Part shown: one piece after another, positions 33,687 through 42,312 of the stretch
How the letters are laid out: each line of letters begins with the position of its first letter
Position numbering within the stretch: position 1 is the first letter of the stretch
DNA from: Paraburkholderia hiiakae
GTDB taxonomy: Bacteria; Pseudomonadota; Gammaproteobacteria; Burkholderiales; Burkholderiaceae
Direction: 5' to 3'
DNA: 64,000 nt
NCBI RefSeq assembly: GCF_904848665.1
Contig: NZ_CAJHCQ010000024.1
Coordinates: 62,001 to 126,000 of the forward strand
Translations under genes and position numbers: made by a program
Notes under the pieces: generated by a model
What the model was told of the DNA's origin: nothing
Seen by the model: only the letters and a program-made list of their open reading frames with translations
The model's database searches: none

Positions 33687-34994
33687 ATGAACGCCAACCC
33701 CGAGATCGCGCAGGCAGGCGCGGCGGCCGAAGCGGCGCCGCGCCGCACGGCCAGCGTCATATTCGCCGGCAGCGTCGGCAACGTGGTGGAGTGGTTCGAC
33801 TGGTCGGTGTACACGACCTTCGCGATCTACTTCGGCAAACAGTTCTTTCCCGCGGAGAACGACACCGCCTCGCTGCTCGCGACCTTTGCCGTGTTCGCCG
33901 TGGGCTTCTTCATGCGGCCGCTGGGCGGCTGGGTGATCGGCGGCTTTTCAGACCGCTTCGGGCGGCGCGCCGCGCTCACACTCACCATCATGATGATGGC
34001 GGGCTCCTCGCTGTTGATCTCCGTGCTGCCCACCTACGCGACGATCGGCGTGCTCGCGCCGGTGCTCATGACGGTGCTGCGCATGGTGCAGGGCCTCTCG
34101 GTCGGCGGCGAGTACGGCGCGGCCACCACGTTCCTCGCGGAATCCGCGCCCGCGAAGCGCCGCGGGCTGTATGGGAGCTTCCTGTTCTTCAGCATCGCGG
34201 CGGGCCTGCTGCTCGCTTCCGGGCTTGCCGTCGTGATGACGAACGTGATGTCGAAGGAAGCGCTCGTGGCGTGGGGCTGGCGTATTCCGTTCTTCATTGG
34301 CGGCTGCGGCTCGCTCGCGGGCTTCTGGATGCGCCGCAACGTGGGCGAAACGCACGCGTTCGAGCAACTGCGCCGTTCGGGCCGCATCGAGCGCCGCTCG
34401 CTGTGGTGGACGTGGACGCAACATCGCACAGCGGTCCTGCGCCTCGTGGGCATCAGCGTGCTGGGTGCGTTCAGCTTCTACCTCTTCATCAGCTTCATGC
34501 CGATCTACGCGATCCGCCACGCGGGCGCGACGCCGGCCGACGCGTTTTTGGCGAGCACGCTGAGCATTGCCATCTTCATGGTCGCGCAGCCATTTTTCGG
34601 CGCGTTGTCGGATCGGTTCGGGCGGCGTCCGCAATTGATGGTGTTCGCGGTGGCCTATCTCGTGTTCCTGTATCCGGTGGTGCGCTCGATCGGGCCGAGC
34701 ATGACATCGATGCTGCTCGTAGAATGCTTCGGCCTGCTGACTTATGGACTCTATTCGGCTATCGCGCCCGCGATCATGGCCGAGCTGTTTTCGACCGCGG
34801 TGCGCGGCATCGGTATTGGCGCCGCGTACAACCTCGTGGTCGCGTTGCTCGGCGGCACCACGCCGTATCTCATGACCTGGCTGCAATCGCAGCAGCGCGA
34901 AGGCTGGTTTCTCGCCTACGTGTGCGCAGGCGCGGCCGTGAGTCTTTTTGCTTACTGGCGCATGCCCGAAACGGTGGGCAAGCCGCTCGAATGA
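33687..34994 (+). CDS. MFS transporter, metabolite:H+ symporter (MHS) family
   Basis: 435-residue 12-helix symporter. Family motifs GSVGNVVEWFDWSVYTTFAIYF, FFMRPLGGWVIGGFSDRFGRRAAL, RMVQGLSVGGEYGAATTFLAESAP and GALSDRFGRRP are all present. Members carry dicarboxylates, betaines (ProP) or aromatic acids with protons. ATG 33687 follows AAGGAG at 33672-33677 with 9-base spacing. It is first in an operon with the CoA-transferase and IclR genes, so it probably imports the acid that the CoA-transferase activates. Confidence 0.93.
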   Translation: MNANPEIAQAGAAAEAAPRRTASVIFAGSVGNVVEWFDWSVYTTFAIYFGKQFFPAENDTASLLATFAVFAVGFFMRPLGGWVIGGFSDRFGRRAALTLTIMMMAGSSLLISVLPTYATIGVLAPVLMTVLRMVQGLSVGGEYGAATTFLAESAPAKRRGLYGSFLFFSIAAGLLLASGLAVVMTNVMSKEALVAWGWRIPFFIGGCGSLAGFWMRRNVGETHAFEQLRRSGRIERRSLWWTWTQHRTAVLRLVGISVLGAFSFYLFISFMPIYAIRHAGATPADAFLASTLSIAIFMVAQPFFGALSDRFGRRPQLMVFAVAYLVFLYPVVRSIGPSMTSMLLVECFGLLTYGLYSAIAPAIMAELFSTAVRGIGIGAAYNLVVALLGGTTPYLMTWLQSQQREGWFLAYVCAGAAVSLFAYWRMPETVGKPLE

Positions 34995-35055
34995 GCATGG
35001 CGCACGCGCAGCGCACGAACGTGTAGTTCCGCAATCCAGGCAGAGGTCATTTCAC

Positions 35056-36402
35056 ATGCAGCAGCAGACGAGAGAAGCACCGGCATCGCAGTCAATGAAA
35101 ACGCAGGCACGACAGGAAGCACAGCAACCGCGCGGCCGCCCGCTGGAAGGCATACGGGTGCTCGATCTTTCCCGCGTGCTGGCAGGGCCGTGGTGCACGC
35201 AGAATCTCGCCGATCTCGGCGCGCAGGTGATCAAGATCGAACGGCCCGGCACGGGTGACGAAACGCGTTCGTGGGGGCCTCCCTATCTGCGCGACGAAGC
35301 TGGCCGCGACACGGTGGAGAGCGCGTATTACCAGTGTGCGAACCGAGGCAAGCTTTCGATGGCGGTCGACATTGCCGCGCCCGAAGGCGCCGCGCTGATC
35401 CGCGAACTTGCGCGTCAGTGCGACGTGCTGGTGGAGAACTTCAAGGTGGGCGGCCTGAAGAAGTACGGGCTCGACTATGAAAGCCTCGCGGCGCTCAATC
35501 CCGCGCTCATCTACTGCTCGGTCACGGGGTTCGGTCAGAGCGGCCCGCTTGCGCACCGCGCCGGATACGACTTCCTCATTCAGGGCATGGGCGGCCTCAT
35601 GAGCGTGACGGGCGAGCCCGACGAGACACCCGGCGGCGGTCCGCAAAAAGTCGGCGTGGCGGTCACGGATCTCATGGCCGGCATGTACGCGACAACGGGC
35701 GTGCTCGCTGCCGTGATCGAGCGGCAGCGCAGCGGCCTTGGCCAGCACATCGACATTGCGCTGCTCGACTGCCAGCTGGCGATGCTCGCGAACCAGTCGA
35801 TGAACTACCTCTGCTCGGACGAGGTGCCGCGGCGCCTGGGCAACGCGCATCCCAACGTGGTGCCGTACCAGACCTTCGCGGCCAGCGACGGCCATCTGAT
35901 TCTCGCGTGCGGCAACGACAGCCAGTTCCGGTCGCTGTGCGGCGCGATGGATCTGAACGAACTCGCGGCGGACCCGCGCTTTGCCACCAACAGCGCGCGC
36001 AGCGTGAATCGCGCGCTGCTGTTGCCGGTGCTCGAAAAGGCGTTCCGCACGCGCACGCGCGACGCGTGGATCGACGCGCTCGAGGCGTGCGGCGTGCCGT
36101 GCGGGCCGATCAACGACGTGGCGCAGGCGTTCGGCTCCGAGCACGCGCGTGCGCGTGAGACCGTGCGCCGCATTGCGCATCCGCTGGCGGGCACGTCGCC
36201 GAGCGTGGCGAGTCCGCTGCGCTTATCGGCCACTCCCGTGCGATACGACGTGCCGCCGCCCTTGCTCGGCGAGCACACGCGCACCCTGCTCGACGACCTG
36301 CTCGGGTTCGATGCCGCGCGCATCGAGGCGCTGTCCGCGAGCGGGGCGATCGGCGCAAGCGCGCGAGTACAAACGAGCGGCGAGCATGAGGAAGCCGTTT
36401 GA
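35056..36402 (+). CDS. CaiB/BaiF-type CoA-transferase (class III)
   Basis: 448-residue class III CoA-transferase. RPLEGIRVLDLSRVLAGPWCTQNLADLGAQVIKIE opens the fold, SVTGFGQSGP follows, and the covalent-intermediate Asp lies in VAVTDLMAGMYATTGV. Known members act on carnitine, succinate/glutarate, formate/oxalate and bile acids. The adjacent transporter, ACAD pair and MaoC point to activation of an imported carboxylic acid, then dehydrogenation and hydration. A carnitine-like substrate is possible given Region 1, but a dicarboxylate is equally compatible. Confidence 0.93.
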   Translation: MQQQTREAPASQSMKTQARQEAQQPRGRPLEGIRVLDLSRVLAGPWCTQNLADLGAQVIKIERPGTGDETRSWGPPYLRDEAGRDTVESAYYQCANRGKLSMAVDIAAPEGAALIRELARQCDVLVENFKVGGLKKYGLDYESLAALNPALIYCSVTGFGQSGPLAHRAGYDFLIQGMGGLMSVTGEPDETPGGGPQKVGVAVTDLMAGMYATTGVLAAVIERQRSGLGQHIDIALLDCQLAMLANQSMNYLCSDEVPRRLGNAHPNVVPYQTFAASDGHLILACGNDSQFRSLCGAMDLNELAADPRFATNSARSVNRALLLPVLEKAFRTRTRDAWIDALEACGVPCGPINDVAQAFGSEHARARETVRRIAHPLAGTSPSVASPLRLSATPVRYDVPPPLLGEHTRTLLDDLLGFDAARIEALSASGAIGASARVQTSGEHEEAV

Positions 36403-36498
36403 ACACGCACCGGCCATACCGTCACCGTCGGTTCGCATCCCTTTCGGGAGCAGGGCGCCATGTATAATTTTTCGCACCGTTCAACAGTCGATCGATCC

Positions 36499-37335
36499 AT
36501 GGCGCACCACCCCGAAGACCGTGATCCGGGCACCGAATCCACCGCGTCGCCCGGGCCGCGGGCCACTACGCGCATCGTGCAGGTGCTGCGCATTCTCGCC
36601 GACCATCCGCAGGGCGCCACGCTCACCGAACTCGCGGACTTGAGCGCCACGCCGAAAACGAGCCTTCTCGCGCTGCTTCGCGCGCTCACGCACGCGCACT
36701 ATCTCACGCATGACGGCGGCAAATACGCGCTCGGCGTAGAAGCGTTCAAGCTCGGTGCGGCCATCGTCGCGCAGCGGCGCTTTCCCGAAATCGCACGCCC
36801 GGTGATGGAGCGCCTGGCGCTCGAGGCGGGCGAAACGATCCTGATCGGCCAGCTCGCGAGCGACCGGCCTTCCATGGTCTATGTGATGTCGGCGCAGAGC
36901 CGCAACGCGATCCGCTTCATTGCGGGCATAGGCGAGCGGCGCGAACTCTTTTCCTCCTCGGGCGGGCGCGTGTTGCTGGCCGCGATGAGCGAGGCGCAGC
37001 AGACCGAGTATTTCCGCACAGCCGAGTTGCGAGCCCACACGTCTGCCACGCGCACGCAAAAGCGCGAGCTGAAGGCGCTCCTCAAGGAAGTGGCCGAGAC
37101 CGGCGTGGCCGCCACGGTCGAGCAAAGTTCCGCCGACGTAGTGGGCTTTGCCGCGCCGATACGCGACGAGTCGGGCGCGGTGATCGCGGCGCTCGTGATG
37201 GGCACGCCGGTGAGCCGCGGCGTACCGGGCATGGAGCGCTTCAAGGCGCTGATCGCGCGTGGCGCGGCGGAAGTGTCGGCGCTGCTTGGGTATGCGGGGC
37301 CCAGCACGTTGGCGTTTTCAAAGCCGGTGGCATAA
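36499..37335 (+). CDS. IclR-family transcriptional regulator
   Basis: 278-residue regulator with an N-terminal winged HTH (about 20-80: TTRIVQVLRILADHPQGATLTELADLSATPKTSLLALLRAL) and a C-terminal IclR ligand domain (SSSGGRVLLAAMSEAQ, VVGFAAPIRDESGAVIAAL). A TATAAT -10 lies at 36463-36468, suggesting it can be transcribed alone as well as with the CoA-transferase gene 96 bases upstream. ATG 36499 is preferred over ATG 36460, which overlaps that -10. It is the likely controller of the divergent promoters at 33.4-33.6 kb. Confidence 0.93.
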   Translation: MAHHPEDRDPGTESTASPGPRATTRIVQVLRILADHPQGATLTELADLSATPKTSLLALLRALTHAHYLTHDGGKYALGVEAFKLGAAIVAQRRFPEIARPVMERLALEAGETILIGQLASDRPSMVYVMSAQSRNAIRFIAGIGERRELFSSSGGRVLLAAMSEAQQTEYFRTAELRAHTSATRTQKRELKALLKEVAETGVAATVEQSSADVVGFAAPIRDESGAVIAALVMGTPVSRGVPGMERFKALIARGAAEVSALLGYAGPSTLAFSKPVA

Positions 37336-37524
37336 CCCGGCTTGCCTATCCCACTATGGCTGCCGAATGATGAGGCGGCCATTTGTCTAACGGGATACAT
37401 GATTCGGATAACGAAGTTATGTTCGCCTTTTTCCTCTCGATCTGTCACTTAGAGACATTGAACGTTTGTTCCACGGCCCTTCAAAAAAGGTTCATCGCGG
37501 AAAACCGCGGAGCTTTAGGGAGAG

Positions 37525-37578
37525 ATTGCGCAACTCGAGACCTGAATTGATTGAGTTCAGGAGGTAGGGTTGCGCAAT
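37525..37578. repeat. Nested inverted repeat
   Basis: Outer 10-base arms ATTGCGCAAC (37525-37534) and GTTGCGCAAT (37569-37578) enclose inner arms CCTGAA (37541-37546) and TTCAGG (37556-37561). Each outer arm also carries the self-palindrome TTGCGCAA, so a dimeric protein could bind at both ends. Confidence 0.7.
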
Positions 37579-37631
37579 TACAAGGCACTTCAGGCGCTGG
37601 GTTGCTGGGCGGGATACCCTGCGAGCCAGGT

Positions 37632-37785
37632 CAGCACAAGGGCATCGAGCAGGTGAACCGGGGCCGTCACGCAAATGGACGAGGTGACGCAGCAGAATGC
37701 CGCGTTCGTTGAGGAAGCCACCGCCGCCGGGCAGTGCGCGGCGGGGGCCTCCAACCCGAAGGAACTGGTGTCGATCTTGCGCGTG
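37632..37785 (+). pseudogene. Remnant of a methyl-accepting chemotaxis protein C-terminus
   Basis: The translation GIEQVN, then after a one-base insertion MDEVTQQNAAFVEEATAAG and ASNPKELVSILRV, matches the end of Burkholderia chemotaxis receptors (…GIEQVNxAVTQMDEVTQQNAALVEEA…, ending in a KELVSIFRV-like stretch). An extra G in CGGGG (about 37658-37662) breaks the frame, the rest of the gene is missing and the usual helix end is degraded. It cannot be functional. Confidence 0.75.
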
Positions 37786-38006
37786 GGCGCGGCTCATCCG
37801 GCTCCCGGCCTATGCCGCCTCGGGCGCTGCCAGGTCCCAATCGGCGCCGGTCTGGGCTGCGGCACCGGTTTGACGCGAAGCGCGCCGGTGAGCGCAATTC
37901 CATGAACACCCCCCCTTAAACCCGGCTTTTCCATCGATTAACCGGGGGGAGGTTGGCCGACAATCTCCAGAAACGCGGGGTGGGCTCGCACTTTCTCGAG
38001 GCAGAT

Positions 38007-39431
38007 ATGTCAAGCAGCATTACGATCACGGACGAACTGGTTGCTGAAATCGCGGAACGGATGGCCGACGAGGGCCAGAAGGTTTCTCCCATGGCCATCT
38101 GGTCCGAAGTTCATACCGGCTCGGTGGTCGCAGTCGCTGCGTCGCTGCGCAAGTGGCGCGAAGAGCGCGCGCCGCGCGCGCAGCAGGTCGCGGAACGCCC
38201 GGCTTTGCCGGAAACCGTGACGGACACGATGCGCGACGCGCTCGACCGTCTGTGGACCTCGGCGCAGGACGAGGCCGAGCGCGCCGTGGCGCGCCGCCTG
38301 CTGTCGATGCGCGAGCGCGTCGAGGACGCCTGCAACGAACGCGACAACGCGCTCGAAGAGCTGCAAACCACCGTCCAGGAACTCGACGCCCTGCAAGTCC
38401 AGCTGGACAAGATGACGCGAGCCTACGAGACGAAGACCGATGCCGGGTCGGGTCTGGAGGAAGACATCGCGAGCGCGATGCAGCGCGCCGAGGCAGCGGA
38501 ACAGCGCGCCGAGGAGCTGGCGGAGCGCGTCTCGACCCTCGAGGCAGAACTGGAGCGCGCGCTCGCCGAACTGGCAGCCGAGCGCGAGGCGCATGCGAGC
38601 GAGGCCGCCGCAGCCGCAGAGCCGGCCGAGCAGGCGGAGCAAGCCGAGCCTGCCGCCTCGACCGAACATGACGAAGCGCAGCGCGCCGCGCTGGACGCTG
38701 CTCATGCGGAAGCCGTTGCGAAGCTCGAAGGCGAACTGGAAGCCATTCGCGCGGCATTGCAGGCCGAGCAGGAAGCCCACGCGGCCCAGCGCGAGCAGGT
38801 CGCCGGTGCGCAGGCCGAACGCGACGCCGCCGCAACCGAACTGCAAAACACCCAGCAGCAGCTCGCCAGCCTGAACGACGAGCGCACGGCCGACGCTTCC
38901 GAAATCGCACGTCTGTCGGCCAGCTTGTCCGAGGCGCAGAAGCGCGCCGAAGCCGCGCAGCAGCGCGCGACCGAACTGGCCGAAATGGGCGAGTTTGCCG
39001 ATGCCGCGGCGTCGAGCGAAGCGGCCGAGGGCGCAGCCGAGGCACAGGCCGCCGCCGCCGACCCGGAAGAAGTCGAGGCGCTGAAGGCCCAGCTTGCCCG
39101 TGAGACGGCAACGCACGCCGCCGCGATTACCGATGCGCGTGAGAACATCAAGCGTTGGTCCGAGTATGCGAACGGTCTGAAGCAGCAACTGGCCCAGGCC
39201 AACGAAAAGGCGATCGTGGGCCTTGCCCGCAGCGCCGGCGAGGCCTCACTGAGCCGCCGCCTCGCCGCCGAGCTGGGCCAGGTCGCGCCGGAGCATGAAC
39301 TGCTGCGCAAGGAGGCCCAGCAGCAAGTGGTCGTCGAAGCGGTCAGCGCTCATCTCGAGCAGCAGGGCTATGCCTACGACGCCAAGACCGGCATGGTCTC
39401 GAAGCTGAGCACCGAAAACGCGCCGGCCTGA
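38007..39431 (+). CDS. KfrA-type DNA-binding coiled-coil protein
   Basis: 474 residues. The N-terminal KfrA_N-like DNA-binding domain (about 1-60) reads SSITITDELVAEIAERMADEGQKVSPMAIWSEVHTGSVVAVAASLRKWREE. A very long Ala/Glu-rich coiled coil (about 95-440) follows, and a short conserved tail ends the protein. KfrA proteins of IncP plasmids bind their own promoter and assemble filaments that help plasmid maintenance; chromid and chromosome homologues are common in Burkholderia. ATG 38007 has GAGGCA upstream; a TTG further upstream is in frame but unlikely. The gene stands alone, with no parAB nearby. Confidence 0.88.
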   Translation: MSSSITITDELVAEIAERMADEGQKVSPMAIWSEVHTGSVVAVAASLRKWREERAPRAQQVAERPALPETVTDTMRDALDRLWTSAQDEAERAVARRLLSMRERVEDACNERDNALEELQTTVQELDALQVQLDKMTRAYETKTDAGSGLEEDIASAMQRAEAAEQRAEELAERVSTLEAELERALAELAAEREAHASEAAAAAEPAEQAEQAEPAASTEHDEAQRAALDAAHAEAVAKLEGELEAIRAALQAEQEAHAAQREQVAGAQAERDAAATELQNTQQQLASLNDERTADASEIARLSASLSEAQKRAEAAQQRATELAEMGEFADAAASSEAAEGAAEAQAAAADPEEVEALKAQLARETATHAAAITDARENIKRWSEYANGLKQQLAQANEKAIVGLARSAGEASLSRRLAAELGQVAPEHELLRKEAQQQVVVEAVSAHLEQQGYAYDAKTGMVSKLSTENAPA

Positions 39432-39751
39432 GCGCATCGTAGACCGTACGTTCGATGGCGCATCGCGAGGGCGGTGTGCCGAGCCGTTCCCAATGACCGC
39501 TGCCCGAGTGCAGCGGTTTTTTTTCGCCCTTGCTCGCGGCGTCCGCATGCCGCACGCCGCACGTGCCCAGGTATCGGGACAAATGCCGACTTCCAGCCAG
39601 CCGAACGCCCGCTTTCCCGAAAACGAATTGTTGGCCTCGTGCGCCTGAACCACACTGGCACCTGTCCAGTGGCGCGCACAACCGAATCAGGCCGCCGCCG
39701 CGCAGCAACACTCCAAAGTACACAAAAGCCCCCGAAGGCAAAGGAGGAGAC
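39432..39751 (+). promoter_or_regulatory. Leader region of the Liv-type transporter operon
   Basis: After the KfrA terminator this 320-base region holds a nested stem-loop: outer arms GTGCGC (39639-39644) and GCGCAC (39674-39679), inner arms CACTGG (39653-39658) and CCAGTG (39666-39671). It lies about 70 bases upstream of the first binding-protein start and may be part of the mRNA leader. I recognised no riboswitch class. Confidence 0.35.
39496..39524 (+). terminator. Intrinsic terminator after the KfrA-like gene
   Basis: Arms ACCGCTGC (39496-39503) and GCAGCGGT (39510-39517) with a 6-base loop are followed by a run of eight T, a textbook rho-independent terminator. Confidence 0.92.
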
Positions 39752-40987
39752 ATGACGCGACTCAAGACGCGCGCGCAGCACGCGAGCATCGGCAAACCCG
39801 CAAGCGTGCGGCCCGCACAGACGCGCGTGCGCGGCGCGCTGGCGGCGGCGTTGGCCATCGCACTCGCGCCGTCGCTCGCGCACGCCACCGAATGGCGCGT
39901 GGGCGTGGAACTGCCGCTCACCGGCGCGCTCGCCCAGGCGGGCACCGAAATGTACCGCGGCATCCAGGTGGCGGCCGACATCTACAACCGGCGCCATCCG
40001 CAGGACAAGATCACCCTCGTCGCCGTGGACGACGAATCGAACCCGGCCAAGGCCGTAGCCGCCGTCGAGCAGCTCGCCTCGCAGCACGTGGTCGCGATTG
40101 CGGGCGCAGCCAATTCGAACTGCGCCGGCCCGGCGTCGGAGGCCGCGAGCAAGGCCGGACTCGTCTACGTGACCTCGGGCGGCACCAGCGACGACATGGT
40201 CACGCGCGGCCTGAAGAACTTCTTTCGCGTGAGCAATACGCCCGGCTACACGAAGGGCATGGTGGGCCTCTTCAACACGCTGGGCGTGAAGTCGGTGGCG
40301 ATCGTCTACTCGACGAAGGACGCGACGAGCGACCTCGCGAGGCAGCTCGACACGGCGCTCAAGGCGCAGGGCGTGAAGACTTTCCCCCATGCCTACGATC
40401 CCTCGATCAGCGACTTCAAGCCGCTCATCAACAAGATCAAGCTGCAGGACAAGCCCGACGCCATGGCGATGCTCGGCTATGAAAACGACTACGTGGGCAT
40501 TCTGCGCGCCTCGCGCGTGCTCAAGCCCGACCTGAAGGCGATAGCGGCGCCGTGGGCGTTCGCGAGCCCGAAGATGGCACAGTCGTTCCCCGACCTCGTG
40601 CCGAACGTGTACGGCGCGACCGTGCTGTCCTCGCCGGCTGACTACCGCTCGGCGGACCAGCGCGACTTCTCCGATACCTACCAGCGGCTCTTCAAGACCA
40701 GCTCGAACTATCAGTCGCAGACGTCGTTCGTCTACGCGCAACTGCTGTTCGACGCGATCGCATCCGCGCAGAAAGCCGGCACGCTCGACAAGGGCGGACT
40801 TGCCGACACGCTGCGCGCCACCCGGCGCGACGACACGTTCCTCGGCAAGGTGGCGTTCGACGCACGCGGCGACAACGCGAACTACGTGGCGCACATGGGC
40901 CAGTTCGCGCACGACGGCAAGCTCGCGCTCGTATGGCCCGCAAATTACGCGACGGCGAAACCGGTGTATCCGGGCGTGCCGTGGTAG
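39752..40987 (+). CDS. Periplasmic binding protein of a Liv-type ABC importer (first copy)
   Basis: 411 residues with a long signal region ending near SLAHAT (residue about 48) and the type-I fold start WRVGVELPLTGALAQAGTEMYRG. The start is fixed by AAGGAGGAG at 39741-39749. It resembles branched-chain amino-acid binding proteins, but paralogues beside aromatic degradation genes often bind aromatic acids. It is a tandem paralogue of the next gene. Given the gentisate operon it converges on, an aromatic acid ligand such as 3-hydroxybenzoate is plausible. Confidence 0.9.
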   Translation: MTRLKTRAQHASIGKPASVRPAQTRVRGALAAALAIALAPSLAHATEWRVGVELPLTGALAQAGTEMYRGIQVAADIYNRRHPQDKITLVAVDDESNPAKAVAAVEQLASQHVVAIAGAANSNCAGPASEAASKAGLVYVTSGGTSDDMVTRGLKNFFRVSNTPGYTKGMVGLFNTLGVKSVAIVYSTKDATSDLARQLDTALKAQGVKTFPHAYDPSISDFKPLINKIKLQDKPDAMAMLGYENDYVGILRASRVLKPDLKAIAAPWAFASPKMAQSFPDLVPNVYGATVLSSPADYRSADQRDFSDTYQRLFKTSSNYQSQTSFVYAQLLFDAIASAQKAGTLDKGGLADTLRATRRDDTFLGKVAFDARGDNANYVAHMGQFAHDGKLALVWPANYATAKPVYPGVPW

Positions 40988-41072
40988 CAAAAACATAGAA
41001 CAACGAAACAAGGCGAGCGCTGCGTTTGAACGGCGCCGCTACCTGTCACCGAGACTAAGGTTTGGAGGTTCG

Positions 41073-42284
41073 ATGGTCCGCTTCGCTACTCGCAGCAAGC
41101 CGCGCGCCCTCGTGCGCGCGCTCTTTCGCATCGGCGCGGGCGCGGCGAGCGCCTGTGCGCTGCTAGCCCACACGCCCGCCGCATTTGCCGACACGCTGCC
41201 GGTAGGCGTGGAGTTGCCGCTCACCGGCTCGATGGCGCGCGCAGGCAACGCGCAGCTCGAAGGCATACGCCTCGCCGCCGATCTCTTCAACAAGGGCAGC
41301 GGGAAACATCAAGTCGCGCTCACCGTGGTCGACGACGAGGCGCAGCCCGCGAAAGCCGTTTCCGCGGTGGAAAAGCTCGCCTCGCAAGGTGTGCTCGCCA
41401 TTACGGGCGGCTACGGCTCCAATTCGGTGAGTCCGGCTTCGGAAGCGGCTGACAAGGCCGGCATCGTCTATATCACCTCGGGTGCCGTGGACAGCGCGAT
41501 GACCTCGCGCGGCCTCAAGCACTTTTTCCGCATCGGGCCCGCATCGGGTTACTCGAAGGCCGTGGTGGGGCAGTTGAACGCCATGGGCGTGAAGTCGGTC
41601 TCGATTCTCGCGTCGACGAAGCAGGCCACCACCGATCTCAGCAACGAGGTTTCCACGCAACTGCGCGCGCAGGGGCTGACCGTGACCGTGCACGCGTTCG
41701 ACCCGGCGATGACGGACTTCAAGCCGCTCGTGAACAAGGTGCGCTTGCAGGACAAACCCGAAGTTCTGCTGATGATCGCTTACGAGAACGACTATATCGG
41801 CATTCTGCGCGCCGCCAAGGTATTGCGGCCGCAATTGAAAGCCGTGATGGGCGCATGGTCCATCGTCACGCCGAAGATGACCACCGACTATCCCGACCTC
41901 GTGAGCAACGTGATCGGCTGCGCGATGCTGCCGTACCCCGCGGACTTCGGCACGGCGGACGGCAAGGCCTTCGTGCAGGCCTATCAGGCTGCGTATCACA
42001 AGGAACCCGACTATCTGGCCGAATTCGCCTACGTGCAGTCGCGTCTCCTGTTCGACGCCATGTCGCGCGCCGCCGACGCGGGTACGCTCAAGCAGGACGG
42101 CATTGCGACCGAACTGCGCGCGAAGCCGCATGACACGCTGATCGGCAAGGTGAGCTTCGCGCCGAACGGCGACAACCCCGCGTTCCTGAACAACATGGCG
42201 CAGATCCAGGGCAATCGCATCGTGCTCGTGTGGCCGAAGGAGCGCGCCACGGGCAAGCTGAACTACCCCGCGCTGCCGTGGTAA
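41073..42284 (+). CDS. Periplasmic binding protein of a Liv-type ABC importer (second copy)
   Basis: 403 residues with a signal peptide cut near AAFADT (residue about 38) and a mature start LPVGVELPLTGSMARAGN. It aligns with the preceding gene over its whole length (shared VVDDEAQPAKAVSAVEKLASQ-type block, TSRGLKHFFR, the DFKPLxNKxxLQDKP block, YENDYxGILRA and the same ending). The differences lie in the likely pocket positions (GGYGSNSVSPASEAADKAG against GAANSNCAGPASEAASKAG). This suggests two ligands for one importer. ATG 41073 follows TTGGAGG. Confidence 0.9.
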   Translation: MVRFATRSKPRALVRALFRIGAGAASACALLAHTPAAFADTLPVGVELPLTGSMARAGNAQLEGIRLAADLFNKGSGKHQVALTVVDDEAQPAKAVSAVEKLASQGVLAITGGYGSNSVSPASEAADKAGIVYITSGAVDSAMTSRGLKHFFRIGPASGYSKAVVGQLNAMGVKSVSILASTKQATTDLSNEVSTQLRAQGLTVTVHAFDPAMTDFKPLVNKVRLQDKPEVLLMIAYENDYIGILRAAKVLRPQLKAVMGAWSIVTPKMTTDYPDLVSNVIGCAMLPYPADFGTADGKAFVQAYQAAYHKEPDYLAEFAYVQSRLLFDAMSRAADAGTLKQDGIATELRAKPHDTLIGKVSFAPNGDNPAFLNNMAQIQGNRIVLVWPKERATGKLNYPALPW

Positions 42285-42312
42285 TTGCGCGCGCAACGAA
42301 GAAGGAGTCGCG

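Larger units (their letters stand above)
37336..38006. other. Intergenic stretch with a hairpin region and a gene remnant
   Basis: No intact gene. It contains a small hairpin CGCGG-AAAA-CCGCG near 37496-37509, the nested inverted repeat at 37525-37578, a decayed chemotaxis-receptor tail at 37632-37785 and the upstream region of the KfrA-like gene. The mix suggests an old recombination scar. Confidence 0.6.

Noticed and set aside
36460..36498. Upstream ATG for the IclR gene
   Set aside because: It overlaps the TATAAT at 36463-36468 and adds 13 residues not typical of the family.
38010..39188. Large minus-strand frame opposite the KfrA-like gene
   Set aside because: Product of the Ala/Glu-rich coiled-coil codons read backwards (Leu/Gly/Arg-rich); no independent start signal.
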